Source: Flaccisagitta enflata (taxonomy: Eukaryota; Chaetognatha; Sagittoidea; Aphragmophora). From it: 64,000 nt of DNA. Every line of letters begins with the position of its first letter. Positions within the stretch are counted from its first letter, which is position 1. A program made the position numbers and the translations under genes. The notes below the pieces were generated by a model. It was not told the DNA's origin. It ran no database searches and was given only the letters and a program-made list of their open reading frames with translations. Where the stretch lies: positions 6,138,001 through 6,202,000 of the forward strand of contig OZ231127.1 in the NCBI GenBank assembly GCA_965153355.1, read 5' to 3'. Of the stretch, positions 40,388 through 52,183 are shown one piece after another.

Positions 40388-41201
40388 AATGAGTGTTCAA
40401 ATTCATAGCTCCTAAAACACTTTTTCGAGCGTCTGTCAGTCTCATCATAGCGTGAAAATGGCGCGATCTTCTTGAGCGCAGCCCAATGCTTTGCGCCGTT
40501 CCAACCGTTGATTAATTTCTAAAAAGCGCTCCGATAATTGGACCTCATAGACGATTACCGACTTACCCTTCATGTGTTAAATCTGCCCCCCCCCTGTCTT
40601 CTGTGATTTCCCTTTGTGCCTCTCATTGCTTGCAGAAAAAAAAAAGAAAAAAAAGAAAGAAAATAGTAATCAATAACAACAAGTGTCGCTATGTTCTTAT
40701 ATATAGTCTGGTTGTAGAGAATGTTTTGGATGGAAAGAGTAATTTTGCTAAAATTAATAGTTGGACTGATTAAAGAATAAAGTGGGTGACCCATTTTACC
40801 CCGGGTGACCCATTTTACCCCAGGTGACCCATTTTACCCCAGCATCCCCCAACGAAAATACTGAAATTCGTCTAGAATACTGAAGGAGCGGATACAAGTG
40901 ATTAAAAATCCGGCTTCTGTCAACGCAGAGTCTGAACTGTAACTATGATCATGAAGCGCTTTCTAGTTTCTAAATGATCGCCAATATTCAATTAAGTATA
41001 AGAGGCAAATCTCGGCTGTGACCCGGGCTTCTGGTGACCGGAGGAACTTAATTGAGTCATAAGTAAAACGAGGCCATTATCATAACAATTGCTCTGTAAG
41101 AATAAACATGAGAAAGTTCACATAAACGACCAAAAAACTGTCATCTTGATGTGCGGCCACGCATCCCAGGAACAAACCCTAGTTGAAAAAAAAGACCAAG
41201 T
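40388..41201. other. Unassigned stretch with a three-copy 18-bp tandem
   Basis: GGTGACCCATTTTACCCC occurs three times in tandem at about 40787-40840, and a single related copy recurs near 60385. No gene is seen. Confidence 0.6.
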
Positions 41202-43115
41202 CAAGTGTTGTGAACCCCCTGACCCGGTTGCTCATTGAGTCAGGTACAATTTGAGCTAAAAATAAAAAAAAATGGCTTGGAAATATAGCATTTATTGCTT
41301 GATGATAGTAAAAAAATGTTTTTTTAAACCTTTGTTATGCTGAAAATGGTGGTCACACTTTAAAAACTGCAGAAAACTTCTGAGCAGTGTGGCTATCATT
41401 ACTGTAAAAATGCTTTTACCCTTTCAGTTTAGTTTAGAGGGATATCAACCCGATTAACAAAAAAAAGGCTAAAAAACAGCACAAAAAGGTCTTTTTTGAC
41501 AAGAAATTACTAATATCATTTTCAAAAATTCATAAAACCATAAAAGACGTATAATGATAGTAAAAACATCTATGTTTAAAACTCTCACAGCTAGATTGAA
41601 TAGGTTGGGGTGCAAACAAAGGCAAAGATTTGGTTTCAGACTCTTCCTAGAACTATATTAATGACCAGATTATGAATTTTTTTTTAAATTTTTAGTTTTG
41701 AACTTAAGAATTATCTTATCAGTATAAGAAAACCTAGTATCATAAAGGCATTGCTTCATTTCATTGATAAAGACAAGAAATGATCACAAAAAGTGACAGA
41801 ATGTTAGAGCAAAAATCAAAACTTGTGAAGGGAAAATTCTAAGACTTAAACAAATTGAACAATTTTGCATTTCTACGAACATGGTCCTTATCTTATATAT
41901 TTTTAGAATGAGGCCATTTTTTTGAAAATGCAAAATTTTACATTTACAGAGAGTCTTAGAATTTTCCCTACGACAAGTCAAGTTGCAAAATCAAATTTAC
42001 TTAGAATTCATTAAGTTTTTCACCTCTTTTGGGCAGCCGCCCCGGAGGGGCCGATGACCTATAATTCCACCTAGGGCAATTTTCTTCAGCTTACGTCCCC
42101 CAGCCTGAAAACGTGCCTCTTAGATCCTAAATCAGGCCTTTAAGACCCCAAATCAGGCCTTTCTGATCCCGAAGTTGGCCTCTCAGACCCCATATCAGGC
42201 CACCCAAACCCAAAATAAGGCCTCTCAGACTTTAAGTAGAGCCTCTCAGACCTTAAATCAGGCCTCCTAGACCCCAAATCAGGCCTTTAAGATACTTCAT
42301 CAGGGCTTTCAAACCCCAAATCAATCCTCTCAGACCCCAAATCACACTTCTCAGCCCTTAAATCAGATCTTGCAGACCCAAAATCAGGCCTTTCAGCTCC
42401 AAAAGCAGCTTCTCAAACTGGAGAAAATTGTCCTATGTGGAATTGTAGGTCATTGGCCTCTCCGGGGCCGCTGCCCCTCTTATCATCTTCTCCCCACATT
42501 CACTTTCTTAGCCCTTAGGGGCATCAGGTAACACTTTTGCGACTTTTTTCTAACTTAACACTGTTATTTAATGTGCAAATGCTTTTCCGTGCATAACTAA
42601 AATTTATATAATATAATCATTACATTTTTTTGATCGAAAAAATCTAAATCAGTAAAATCAAAAATATTGAAAAAATTGGTCTGACTCTTACAATTTGATC
42701 TTCCTATGCACCTTGACATAGATCGATTGTAAATAAGGGCTTAAAAACAACAAAAATATACTTAAAAAAAGCCTGCATTTGTTGTCTTTTAGTAGTTTTT
42801 GGGCTTCAATTCATGAAAGATGCACACTGGCCCTAAATGACCACCTATCAAGCTCCTAGGCCTTTCTCAACTCTATCCACCCATAACCACCACCTTTCAC
42901 CCTATATGCCTCTGAACTAGTTTAAAGGGGAAAAATAACATTACAGCGCTATTGCCACGATGTTCATCTATTTAGCTTAAAAAATACCTAAAAATGCTTT
43001 ATTTTTGCTATTATCAAAATACAAATTCTAAATTCACAAGCCAATATTTCTCATTTTTTGGCTTATATTGTATCTGATACAATGTACAACATGCTTAGGG
43101 GGTTCATAACACTTG
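41202..43115. mobile_element. Fold-back element of about 1.9 kb, interrupted by an E element
   Basis: The left end CAAGTGTTGTGAACCCCCTG is matched by the right end AGGGGGTTCATAACACTTG. Further in, imperfect inverted blocks continue on both sides. An internal perfect inversion (GGGAAAATTCTAAGACT) spans 41828-41968. An E element sits at 42027-42480. No coding capacity is recognised. Confidence 0.65.
42027..42480. mobile_element. E element (nested in fold-back)
   Basis: The left end is TTTTGGGCAGCCGCCCCGGA then GGGGCCGATGACCTATAATT. The right end is the inverse, ending TCCGGGGCCGCTGCCC. The core holds about 13 copies of a 20-21 bp CAGACCCCAAATCAGGCCTC-type unit. Confidence 0.8.
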
Positions 43116-43118
43116 GCC

Positions 43119-43235
43119 TTTTTAGGTGCGACAAAGCACCTCTATAACTGGCTGTGTCTGTTGGTTGGTTGGTCGGTCGGGTAACACATTTGTTCAACGA
43201 TCCACATGTTGCACCTTATCGGCTTACTTGGCCTT
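43119..43235 (-). mobile_element. H element, AGGTGCGAC subfamily, complete
   Basis: The 3' hairpin is AGGTGCGACAAAGCACCT, followed by ATAACTGGCTGTGTCTG, a GGTTGGTTGGTCGGTCGG array, CAACGATCCACATGTTGCAC and the end CTTACTTGGCC. Confidence 0.75.
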
Positions 43236-43239
43236 TTTT

Positions 43240-43640
43240 TCCACCAATGGTTTGTTCCTAGGATGCGTGCGGCTTTGTACCTGCATCAGCGGTCATGGCC
43301 GTTGGTTGGTTGGTCTCTCTGGTGGCGCACTTGTTGGCCAAAACAAAATCATTTAGGCCAACCCTTTCGCTGTGTGGATAGTTGAACGAATGACCAACTG
43401 ACCAATTGACGGACTGACCAACCAACCAACGGACCAAATGACAGACATACTGACCAAGGCTGTGTCTGTAAGTTGGTAACACTCGGCTCTTTGGTGTTTA
43501 TAAACGGTTTGACTGTCACTGCCCCAGTGCCCTTGCCTACCCGCACGCGACTTGGGCGGCCGCGTATCCATCCTGATTTAGTTTTCAACTGATTTGTTAT
43601 CACTGTCATTGCCCCTGCCCAACTGCCAGTTGAGAAAATG
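43240..43640. mobile_element. Rearranged H fragments
   Basis: A run of partial copies includes GGTTGGTTGGTCTCTCTGG, a GACCAACCAACCAACGGACC array in the opposite sense, and an AGTCGCGTGC-type 5' end (CCGCACGCGACTTGGGCGGC) at about 43540-43575. Confidence 0.5.
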
Positions 43641-43904
43641 GGAGGACCAAAAGTAACTATTCAATTTTCTCCTTTTCAAGTTAGGATCTTTTTGACATCT
43701 CTGCTTCTGCCCGACTACCCCCCCCCCTTCTTTTATCTCATTTTACTCGATGCAATAAGTGGTTGAGAGATTTGAAGGACCATAAAGCCACACATTTATT
43801 GACGACCGACTTATAAGAGATTTTGGACTATATTGGTCGTGGGATTAGAGAAAAAATCGAATGAGTTCCCACAAAACATTTATCTCTGTTTGCATCACTC
43901 TGTC

Positions 43905-44430
43905 CATGTTATCAGTTGCGGACACTCAACTCTATGAGCAGTTTTGTTCATCCGTCTGTCTGTTCGTCCATCCATCCGTCCTTCCATTGGTCCTTGGTTG
44001 GATGCCCCTGCCCACCCTTCCGCAACAATTTTTTGACCCCGCGCCACTAGTTGGTTTTCTGTCTGTTCCTCACATTTTAGTTGTTCACGGTCTTTGATTG
44101 GAATGGCCCTGCAAACATTTTTAGTTGCGCGCGCACTTTGTCCCTCAGATAGTCTGTTGAGGAGCGTTGGTCCGTTAGTCCCTTTGGCCGTCTATCACAC
44201 CTGGCTTTATAGCGTTTTTCGTTGCCAACTAGTGGACCTGTAAGAGGCTTTATCCGTCCATCTGTCCTGCCATCCAGTCATCCGTCCATTTGTCCGTGGG
44301 TCGGTCTGTCCCTTCATCCCTCCATATGTTTGTCTGCCCGTCTGTCCGTCTTTTCATCTTTTTATCCATCTATCCGTCCAGACGAAAAGTGTGAAAACGC
44401 ACATATAGGAATCAGGATGCTGTCATTGTG
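43905..44430 (-). mobile_element. Decayed H copies, AGTTGCGGAC-type
   Basis: AGTTGCGGACACTCAACTCT begins at 43914, followed by a CCATCCGTC array and CCCCTGCCCACCCTTCCGCA. A second copy at about 44209-44430 has GTAAGAGGCTTTATCCGTCC and GACGAAAAGTGTGAAAACGC. Confidence 0.5.
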
Positions 44431-44665
44431 ATTGTGCCAAGTGTAGGTGTGCCTAACGGAAGTGTTCGCCCCTGGCCATCCGTCCCCAACGATATTGCAA
44501 CCCCGAGTTACTCATTGGGTGACGTTTCCATTATTGCCCACGCCCAATCTCTGAATCTCATGAGTGACTTATTTCATCACTGCCCCAGCCCACGTCCCAC
44601 TAGCTTGTGGCTTTGGAAGGCGTACATTTCCCCGTTTTTTTTGTAAGGTTATTCACAGCAAGGGG

Positions 44666-44904
<239 letters not shown>

Positions 44905-45215
44905 TAGAACTATTAGTAGAGGGAGGTGTAAAGTTGAAACTGCCATACTCGGAAAGTTTTCAATGTAGGAACAACATATGAAATGGGAAAGACATGAAAA
45001 GGTATCCATTTATAATGAGAAGGGTCGGCGCATTGCACTTGTTTTTTGATGGTTTTATCCCTCAAAATGCGTTTTTTCTGCAATTTTCCATTTTTCCTTC
45101 ATTTCTTCACAATGTCATCTTATTGGCACTCATGTTTAAATCTTGGTATAAAGCTAATGCTGTTTGGCATATGCTTTTGATGAAAAAAGGAACAAAGTTT
45201 TTGAAAAAACATCAG

Positions 45216-45270
45216 GAGGAAGAGGAGGAGAAGAGAGGAGGAGGAGGAGGAGGAGGAGGAGGAGGAGGAG
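45216..45270. repeat. (GGA)n microsatellite
   Basis: AGGAGG units giving short Gly-, Arg- or Glu-rich frames. Confidence 0.9.
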
Positions 45271-45695
45271 AACTACAAAGATGAACGAACCAAGCATTTG
45301 CTCCTTCATGTCACCCTTTTTGCCTTGCTTCAAATTGGATTCCACAGTGCATTTTTAAACAAATGGGTAAAATTTTGAAATCTTTTGAGACTCTTTAACT
45401 CTTCCCATGTCTCTGAATCTCTATAAGAGTTAAGGTCTTATGGTTTGTGGGGCCATAACCCCAAAGAGTAAAAACGCACATTTTTGCCCTGTCCGCGAAG
45501 GTCTTGTAACCCAGGGTTGCTTAATTGTTTACTCATTGTTTTTTTTATTTGTTCATTTACTATCTCACGCATGCATTCCATTCATTCATTCATTTTTTTA
45601 CTCAATCTTTCATTCCTATCTTGGTGGGCTAATGAATGCACTTTAAGAATATGGTTTTAAGTCAGGTGCACGCGACTACAACCTCTGTTAATCCT
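45271..45695. other. Unassigned stretch
   Basis: A loose CATTCATTC tract lies near 45570-45615 and an isolated H end (GTCAGGTGCACGCGACTACA) near 45661. No gene is seen. Confidence 0.35.
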
Positions 45696-46015
45696 TTAAC
45701 CCAGCCTCTGTTGTCCATTCCTCCGTGAGGCTCAGATCTCAGCTATAAGGCCCAAATCCCAGCCTCAAAGTCCAAATCCTAGTCCCAAGCCCAATATAAG
45801 ATCCCAAGACCTAAATCCCAGCCCGGAAGCCCAAATTTTAGCCCCGAAGCCCAAATCCCGGCCCAGAAGCCCAAAATCTGAACCTCATAGCTCAAAGTCC
45901 CAGTCTTGAATCCTAGCTTCAAGACCCGTATCCTTACCTTGAGGAGGAGAGAAAATTTCCCTATATGTGAAAGCATAGGTCATTGGTCCCATTGGGGCTG
46001 CTGCCCCTGTCACCG
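45696..46015. mobile_element. E element, left end missing
   Basis: The core has about ten AAATCCCAGCCTCAAAGCCC-type units. The right end is CATAGGTCATTGGTCCCATT then GGGGCTGCTGCCCC, with the usual flank GGTACCGCTGACCATCTAAC following. Confidence 0.65.
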
Positions 46016-46138
46016 TCTCAACCTCACATACACTAACCTAGGAACATTGGGTACCGCTGACCATCTAACACTTTTGCAACTTTTGACTATCATTACAGAC
46101 TAATGGAACATAAGACCAATGGACATATCCGGCCTTAA

Positions 46139-46248
46139 TTTTTTTACTGTCTTTGGCCTCATTGCTCTTGTCAAAATGCTTTAGCGACCTTAAATACTGC
46201 CCCTGCCCACCTACATGCGACTGGGGTAGCCATGTATCCAGCCTTGTA
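46139..46248 (-). mobile_element. H element 5' half
   Basis: TTTGGCCTCATTGCTCTTGT ... CCCCTGCCCACCTACATGCG then ACTGGGGTAGCCATGTATCC and AGCCTTGT. Confidence 0.6.
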
Positions 46249-46459
46249 AAAACAAAACAAGTGATATTGGTTGGGAAGGAAGAGGCATACAACCCCCTTT
46301 TTCAAACTTCCTTCCACACCCATACACACAGGCAGGGCAAAAATGCTCATCTCTAAACTTTTTGACTGCATCAATATTGACCAAAGTACCAATGGACAAT
46401 GGACAGCTGACTGAAGGATAGTCCACCTGTTAAAAAGTCAAGAGTTTGCAACTAATGAA

Positions 46460-46461
<2 letters not shown>

Positions 46462-46533
<72 letters not shown>

Positions 46534-46538
46534 TCTCT
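46462..46538. repeat. (CT)n microsatellite
   Basis: About 38 CT units. Confidence 0.97.
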
Positions 46539-46736
46539 GTCCTACTCATGCGCTCGATAAAAAGCTCAGCCGCAGGAATAAAACGCTAAGGATGCATCTA
46601 CCATACGACTAAAAAAAAAGACGCACTTCTAGATGGCTATTTTAGCTATGAATCAAGGAAAACCCTATTAAAATCTTAAGTCATCTGAAAGCCCTTCAAA
46701 AGTACTTTCATTTGACGCCAATTTGGTATTACTATC

Positions 46737-47198
46737 TTTTTAGTCGCGTGCACGCGACTCTACAACCCGCTCCGTCCGTCCGTCCGTCGGTCGGTCGGTC
46801 TGTCTGTAACACTTTGCTTTTTTGCGTCGTTTTTTGTCATTTTGGGTCGCCTGGAGTTATTTTTAAATCATTTTTTGGTGTTTTTGAGAATTATCGGTTG
46901 TTTTTGGTCATTTTTTATCATTTTTGGTCATTTTTGGTCATTTTGGTCATGTTGGTCATTTTGGTCATTTTTGGTCATTTTTAATCAATTTTGGTCAATT
47001 TTGGTCATTTTTGGTCATTTTCGGTCATTTTAGTCATTTTGTTCATTTTAGTCATTTTGGTCATTTCGGTCATTTTTGGTCATTTTGAATTATTTTAGGT
47101 CATTTTAAGTCATCCTGAGTCACTGTAAGTCATTCTGAGTCACTGTAAGTCATTCCAAGTCCATAACGCCTAGCTTTTTTTGCCGTTTTACGTCATTG
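46737..47198 (-). mobile_element. H element with expanded TGGTCATTTT core
   Basis: The 3' hairpin is AGTCGCGTGCACGCGACT, followed by a GTCCGTCCGTCGGTCGG array. About 25 units of a roughly 10-bp TTTTTGGTCA/TTTTGGTCA motif then run to about 47160. No 5' end is seen before the minisatellite starts. Confidence 0.65.
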
Positions 47199-47895
47199 TA
47201 AGTCTGGTTAAGATCTGGTTTAAGTCTGGTTTAAGTCTGGTTTAAGACTGGTTTCAGTCTGGTTTAAGTCTGGTTTAAGTCTGGTTTGAATCTGGTTTAA
47301 GTCTGGTTTAAGTCTGGTTAAAGTCTGGTTTAAGTCTGGTTTAAGTCTGGTTTAAGTCTGGTTTAAGTCTGGTTTAAGTCTGGTTTAAGTCTGGTTTAAG
47401 TCTGGTTTAGGTCTGGTTTAAGTCTGGATTAAGTCTGGATTAAGTCTGATTTAAGTCTGGTTTAAGTCTGGTTTAAGTCTGGTTTAAGTCTGGTTTAAGT
47501 CTGGTTTAAGTCTGGTTTAAGTCTGGTTTAAGTCAGGTTTAAGTCTTGTTTAAGTCTGATTAAGGTCTGGTTTTAGTCTGGTTTTAGTCTGATTTAGGTC
47601 TGGTTTAAGTCTGGTTTAAGTCTGGTTTTAGTCTAGTTTAAGTCTGGTTTAAGTCTGGTTTAAGTCTGGTTTAAGTCTGGTTTAAGTCTGGTTTAAGTCT
47701 GGTTTAAGTTTGGTTTAAGTCTGGTTTAAGTCTGGTTTAAGTCTGGTTTAAGTCTGGTTTAAGTCTGGTTAAAAACTGGTTTAAATCTGGTTTAAGTCTG
47801 GTTTAAGTCTGGTTAAAATCTGGTTTAAGTCTGGTTTAAGTCTGGTATAAGTCTGGTTTAGGTCTGGTTTAAGTCTGGTTTAAGTCTGGATTAAG
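47199..47895. repeat. 11-bp minisatellite, about 63 units
   Basis: The unit is GGTTTAAGTCT, highly homogeneous with scattered variants (GGTTAAAGTCT, GGATTAAGTCT). It lies between two H copies. Confidence 0.97.
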
Positions 47896-47966
47896 CCAAT
47901 AAGGTGATACAATAAGGAGTCAGGTCAATTCAGTTATCTTTTTTTCGCACGCGACTTATAGGTGTT

Positions 47967-48107
47967 GGCCTTATTAGGTGCGACAAAGCACCTCTATAAC
48001 TGGCTGTGTCTGTTGGTCGGTCAGTTGGTCGGTTGGTTGGTCAGTTGGTTGGTCGAGTAATGCATTTGTCGACGATCCACACGTCCCACCTATTGGCCTA
48101 CTTGGCG
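47967..48107 (-). mobile_element. H element, AGGTGCGAC subfamily
   Basis: Hairpin AGGTGCGACAAAGCACCT, a GGTCGGTCAGTTGGTCGG array, GTCGACGATCCACACGTCCC and the end ACCTATTGGCCTACTTGG. Confidence 0.75.
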
Positions 48108-48407
48108 TTTAGAAATGACATCAGTGCTTCTCTTTGGAGGGCTCTAGCTTCTAAACCGTTTGAGATACAGAGCTGAGGTTGGTAAAGATAGAATGATTTT
48201 TTGAAAATCTTCGAAAATGTCTGCTTTTAAAAAAGTTCAAATCAATTTTGATACCTATTTTGTCACTTTATAAACAGGTGCGAGTGGGAAAGGTTTCATT
48301 GGATTAACTAACAATTAATGATGCATTAAACATTTTTGTATCAAATGAGGAACAGTGAATATAACGGACGAACAGATGAATCTAAGTACAATTTCACCAC
48401 TTCACCG
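48108..48407. other. Unassigned stretch
   Basis: No gene or family recognised. Confidence 0.35.
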
Positions 48408-48552
48408 TTTTAGTCATGGACACGTGACTCTACACCCTGCCGTGTCGGTCGGTCTGTCGGTCCATCCAAAACATCATTAAAGATTTCGAGCGGTTTTTGC
48501 ATTACTGCTGCTGCCCAACCGTCCCTGACAAGATTGCCGTATCCAGCCTTAT
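48408..48552 (-). mobile_element. H element, AGTCATGGAC subfamily
   Basis: Hairpin AGTCATGGACACGTGACT, a GTCGGTCGGTCTGTCGG array, CGAGCGGTTTTTGCATTACT and the end CGTATCCAGCCTTATT. Confidence 0.65.
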
Positions 48553-49206
48553 TCCTTGAATCATTTTGTCTTTCTCTGCGTAATATGAGTGGCAATTTTG
48601 ACAATTTTCTAGCCAGTCAAATTTTTTGTGATATCTTTGCTTCTTAGATGTGTCCTCCAATCTCTTAGATGGTTTAACAGTAGGTCTGTCTGTCAGGCCA
48701 TCCATTGGTCTGTCAGTCCTTATGTCTATTCTGCCAGTGCAAATCACGCACTTCTTGTCACATCTACGCCGTGGGGATGTCACGCATCAATTTAAATGCT
48801 GTTTAACTCTGGGTTAGTGTTAGGGCTAAGGGTTGACTTGGTTTTATGTACAACAGCCCAAAGCGATAAAGCCACTCGAATTAAAGCTTTGCTATGTCCA
48901 TGGACTCGGGAAAAAAATCTGCGGCAAGAAAGAACTGAATTCCACCAGTCATTCCCATGTCCTCGCAAAATCTCTTTCCCTGATCGAGCGTAAGGCCGCC
49001 AACATAAACATATGTCAAATGGAGAAAACAAGCATTGAGTCGCTGAGTCAATTGTACATTTTCAATCTCAATCAAATTTGAATTTTCAGTTCTAATTTGT
49101 TTTTTCAATTTCAATTCCATTTCTCAATTCTCAATTTCTCAATTTCATTCATTGTAATTTTTTCCCTGTTTCAACTCGCTCATTACTCATTAAAGTAGGT
49201 CTCTAC
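48553..49206. other. Unassigned stretch
   Basis: Overlapping frames of about 80 codons exist on both strands at 48790-49120 and contradict each other. TTTCAATTTCTCAATT-type repeats lie near 49100-49145. Confidence 0.3.
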
Positions 49207-49637
49207 TTTTTGGGCAGCGGCCCCAAAGGGGTTGATGACTCATGTTTTCACACCTATGGGGGATTTTTTCCTCCTTCCTCTCCTTATCCTTCTTTTCTGT
49301 ACCCCCCCCCCCCCGGCCCTGACTCAGATCCTAGCCTCAAGGCCCAAATCCCAGCCTTGGGGTCAAAATCTCAGCCTTTAGGCCCAAATCTCAACCTCGA
49401 AGCCCAAATCCTATCCTTGAATCCCCAAGACTGGGATTTGGGGCTCATGGGAGGGTTTTGGGCTTCAAGGCTGGGATTTGGACCTCAAGGCTGGGATTTG
49501 GGCCCTGAGGCTGGGATTGGGGCCTTTAGCCTGAGTCAGAGGGGAGGGGTACGAGGAGAAGGAGGAGGAGAAGGAGGAAAAAATCCCCCATATGTGTATA
49601 AGAATAGGTCATCGACCCCTTTGGGGCCGCTGCCCTG
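49207..49637. mobile_element. E element, complete palindrome
   Basis: The left end is TTTTTGGGCAGCGGCCCCAA then AGGGGTTGATGACTCATG. The right end is the inverse, ATAGGTCATCGACCCCTTTG then GGGCCGCTGCCC. The left core has CCCAAATCCCAGCCTTG units and the right core has the opposite strand of the same 20-bp unit. Confidence 0.85.
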
Positions 49638-50811
49638 CTCCCCCTTCAAGTTTTACCACAACCTACTTAGGCAGGGTATGGGTACTGCTGACCATCTAAT
49701 GCTTTTGCGACTATTCTTAAAGTGTCATGCAAAGAAGAGTAGTTTATCAATACTTAACTTTTCATCCATCTCCAAGACAGCATTACTCCCGTCAGTTTCT
49801 CATCTTTTGACTAAGTAGTTTACGGCTGATCAGTTTCTATTTTTAGTCACGTAATAGCATAAAATATGATTTGCTGCAAGCTGCTGCCAAAAATGCTAGG
49901 GTGTTAATTTTGGATATTAAAAAACTGATTAAAATGAATCTTGCTGCAGTACATATTTAAACTGAAAATATCACAATGTACTGATCATCAACCTCCAGAA
50001 ATTTTTTCCCACTTTTTCCGAAATTTTGGTGATTTGCCGCAATTTGCTGCAATATTGTAGTAAATTTGCAGCAACTCACAGCAATCACAAATATGTAGAC
50101 ATAATTCAACATTGCACTGTACATTGCTCATCTCAGTCACTCGCCTTAAAATGATTTTGAAGTCTTTTCTGTATGCAATATCAGTTTAAAAGAACCGTTA
50201 TGTAGAAAAAAGACCTTTTTTCCTCAAAAATCAGTAGTCAAGTGGTAATGATACGTATCCATGATGCGCCAACCCTTTAGGGAAAATTCCTACCCAGTTG
50301 GGGGTCTGGACAGTTAGGAATGATGTACCACCAAGGTTTACTTGTCGAGTTTGGATGATATCGTCACTTTATGGGTCCCCAACACATATAGCACCGCCCT
50401 CTACTATTAGCTGCATAAAATTGTTGACCTTTAACGGCCGAAAAGGCCACATACTTTCTTATGTCAGGAAATGGAATCAAGGATGACAAAAGATGATGGT
50501 TTTTTTTCTTGATCATTGCAATTCAGGTTATAGTTTTTTCGATCAAAGCCCCTGGGTGATTTCCAGTTGATGGTGACATATGACAAAGAAAATGCAGCAT
50601 TTCACAAATGAAAACGGATTTAGCAAAAGAGAAAAAAGATTAGGACAGGTACCTGCATAGTTTGTCATTTATAGACCAACAAATTGCATGCCAGTTCTTA
50701 AATTCTTACCGTTCAAAACTTTCTTTAACAACCGTAAATAGTTATGTGACTAATCTAGTCTTTATTGCAAGAAGGGTTCAGAATTGAAAAAAAGATTGAT
50801 AAAGATGCATG
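49638..50811. other. Unassigned stretch
   Basis: The usual E right flank (GGGTACTGCTGACCATCTAA) is at about 49680. TTGCTGCAA-like words recur at 49870-50090. No gene is seen. Confidence 0.35.
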
Positions 50812-50967
50812 TTTTTAGTCGCAGACTCGCGACTCTAGAACTCGCCGTGTCGGTTGGTCGATCGGTCGGTGGGTTGGTCCATAGCCAAATCAAAATGCGA
50901 GCTTTTTCTTGCTATTCCGCTCCTGCCCACCCGTCCGCGACTTACGGGGAGTGTATATGATCTTGTT
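50812..50967 (-). mobile_element. H element, AGTCGCGGAC subfamily
   Basis: Hairpin AGTCGCAGACTCGCGACT, a GGTCGATCGGTCGGTGGG array, CCGCTCCTGCCCACCCGTCC and the end GTGTATATGATCTTGTT. Confidence 0.75.
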
Positions 50968-51323
50968 TACAAAGCAGTGCGATTTCAGAGCAATGAAATA
51001 CTAGCGGGATCACATATGGTCATACACACTTTTTGTACCATGAGATTGGGAAAGGTCGGGGGTGCCAGAATGATCCTATTTCGCTATGAATTGCCTGACC
51101 GACTACGGCTGTTAAAAGTCGCATACACGATAATCAAAATAATGATAACATTCATAATTAATAAATGGATTCACAATCCTATTAGGACTTTTTCGAATGT
51201 CACTATATATCTAGCCACACTCGACTTGACCTATAATGATCTTCTCTGCGCACAGAATCTCTCAATGCTTACAACTCAATAAACTGCATGAAAAACAACA
51301 TAACATGTATGTTTTATTTGATA

Positions 51324-51473
51324 TTTTTAGTCGCGTTCTACGCAACTCTACACCCTGCTTTGTCCGTCCATCTGTTTGTCAGTCGGCCCGTCTCATTTTG
51401 ATTTTTTTTCTTTTTGATCTCATTGCTCCTGCCCACCCATGCGCGACTGGGGTATTTGTGTATCCGGCCTTGT
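51324..51473 (-). mobile_element. H element, AGTCGCG subfamily
   Basis: Hairpin AGTCGCGTTCTACGCAACT, CATTGCTCCTGCCCACCCAT, GCGCGACTGGGG and the end GTGTATCCGGCCTTGTT. Confidence 0.75.
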
Positions 51474-52183
51474 TTGTTCCTCACAACTCATCACTCGTCT
51501 ACTATACCGACGATCTTTTCAATCCATCTCTCAGTGTGTCGATGAGTCAATTAGTCGATTAGTCAATCATTAGTTTGACAGTCCAACTGGCGCACACATT
51601 TCTTTCTAACCCTTATTCTGAATTCGTCAAAGAAAGCCAAGTATTCTGATACAAGACCGAACCGGTAGTATTGACTATTGCGCTAAGCTTGACTAACACC
51701 GGCATCGCGTATCACGTTTCTCATTTCATTGCCTCACTTGTATTGCCTCTCACTTGCCGTATGCCTAGTCTTATGATTGTTGTCTTTGTTGTAACGCTAC
51801 ATGTGCTCTTTACATGTGAATAAACTCGATATGAGTGTTGATTGATTGTTAATTTTCGCACATTGGGCGTTATTGCTGTGCCTATTTCTTTAAATATCCA
51901 AATTGCTAAGGATATTCATTTTTTCTCAGTACTTTGTAGATTCCACAAGAACATGGCTGCCATGACAGGTGCCGCGTGGCGGGCGAATGTGACCCATGTT
52001 CACTAGAAAAACAACAAGATTTCGTCCAGAACCGAACATTTTGACGAAAACAACGCGACTGCAATTCTCACTCCCGAAGTCGCCGACGCCAAAATAATTC
52101 ACCTCGCCGCGTTTCGAATTCATTTGTGGATAAACAAGGGCAGATTTTTCTTCAGAAAATCCTTCCTTCATTATCTCGTCAAA
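51474..52183. other. Region upstream of the membrane-protein exon
   Basis: An AATAAA (GTGAATAAACTCG) at about 51819 followed by TTGATTGATTG could be the 3' end of an older transcript or retroelement. From about 51950 G+C rises. The frame of the downstream exon is open back to a stop at 52004, with a possible acceptor (TTTCGTCCAG) at 52029, so upstream coding is possible. An 82-codon minus-strand frame overlaps the same bases. Confidence 0.4.

Noticed and set aside
46712-47033. Trp-Ser-Phe-Leu repeat frames
   Set aside because: Translation of TGGTCATTTT units in an H element core.
48809-48836. Telomere-like TTAGGG words
   Set aside because: Only two or three degenerate units occur; this is not an array.
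48792-49120. Overlapping frames of about 80 codons on both strands
   Set aside because: They contradict each other and none has compositional or motif support.
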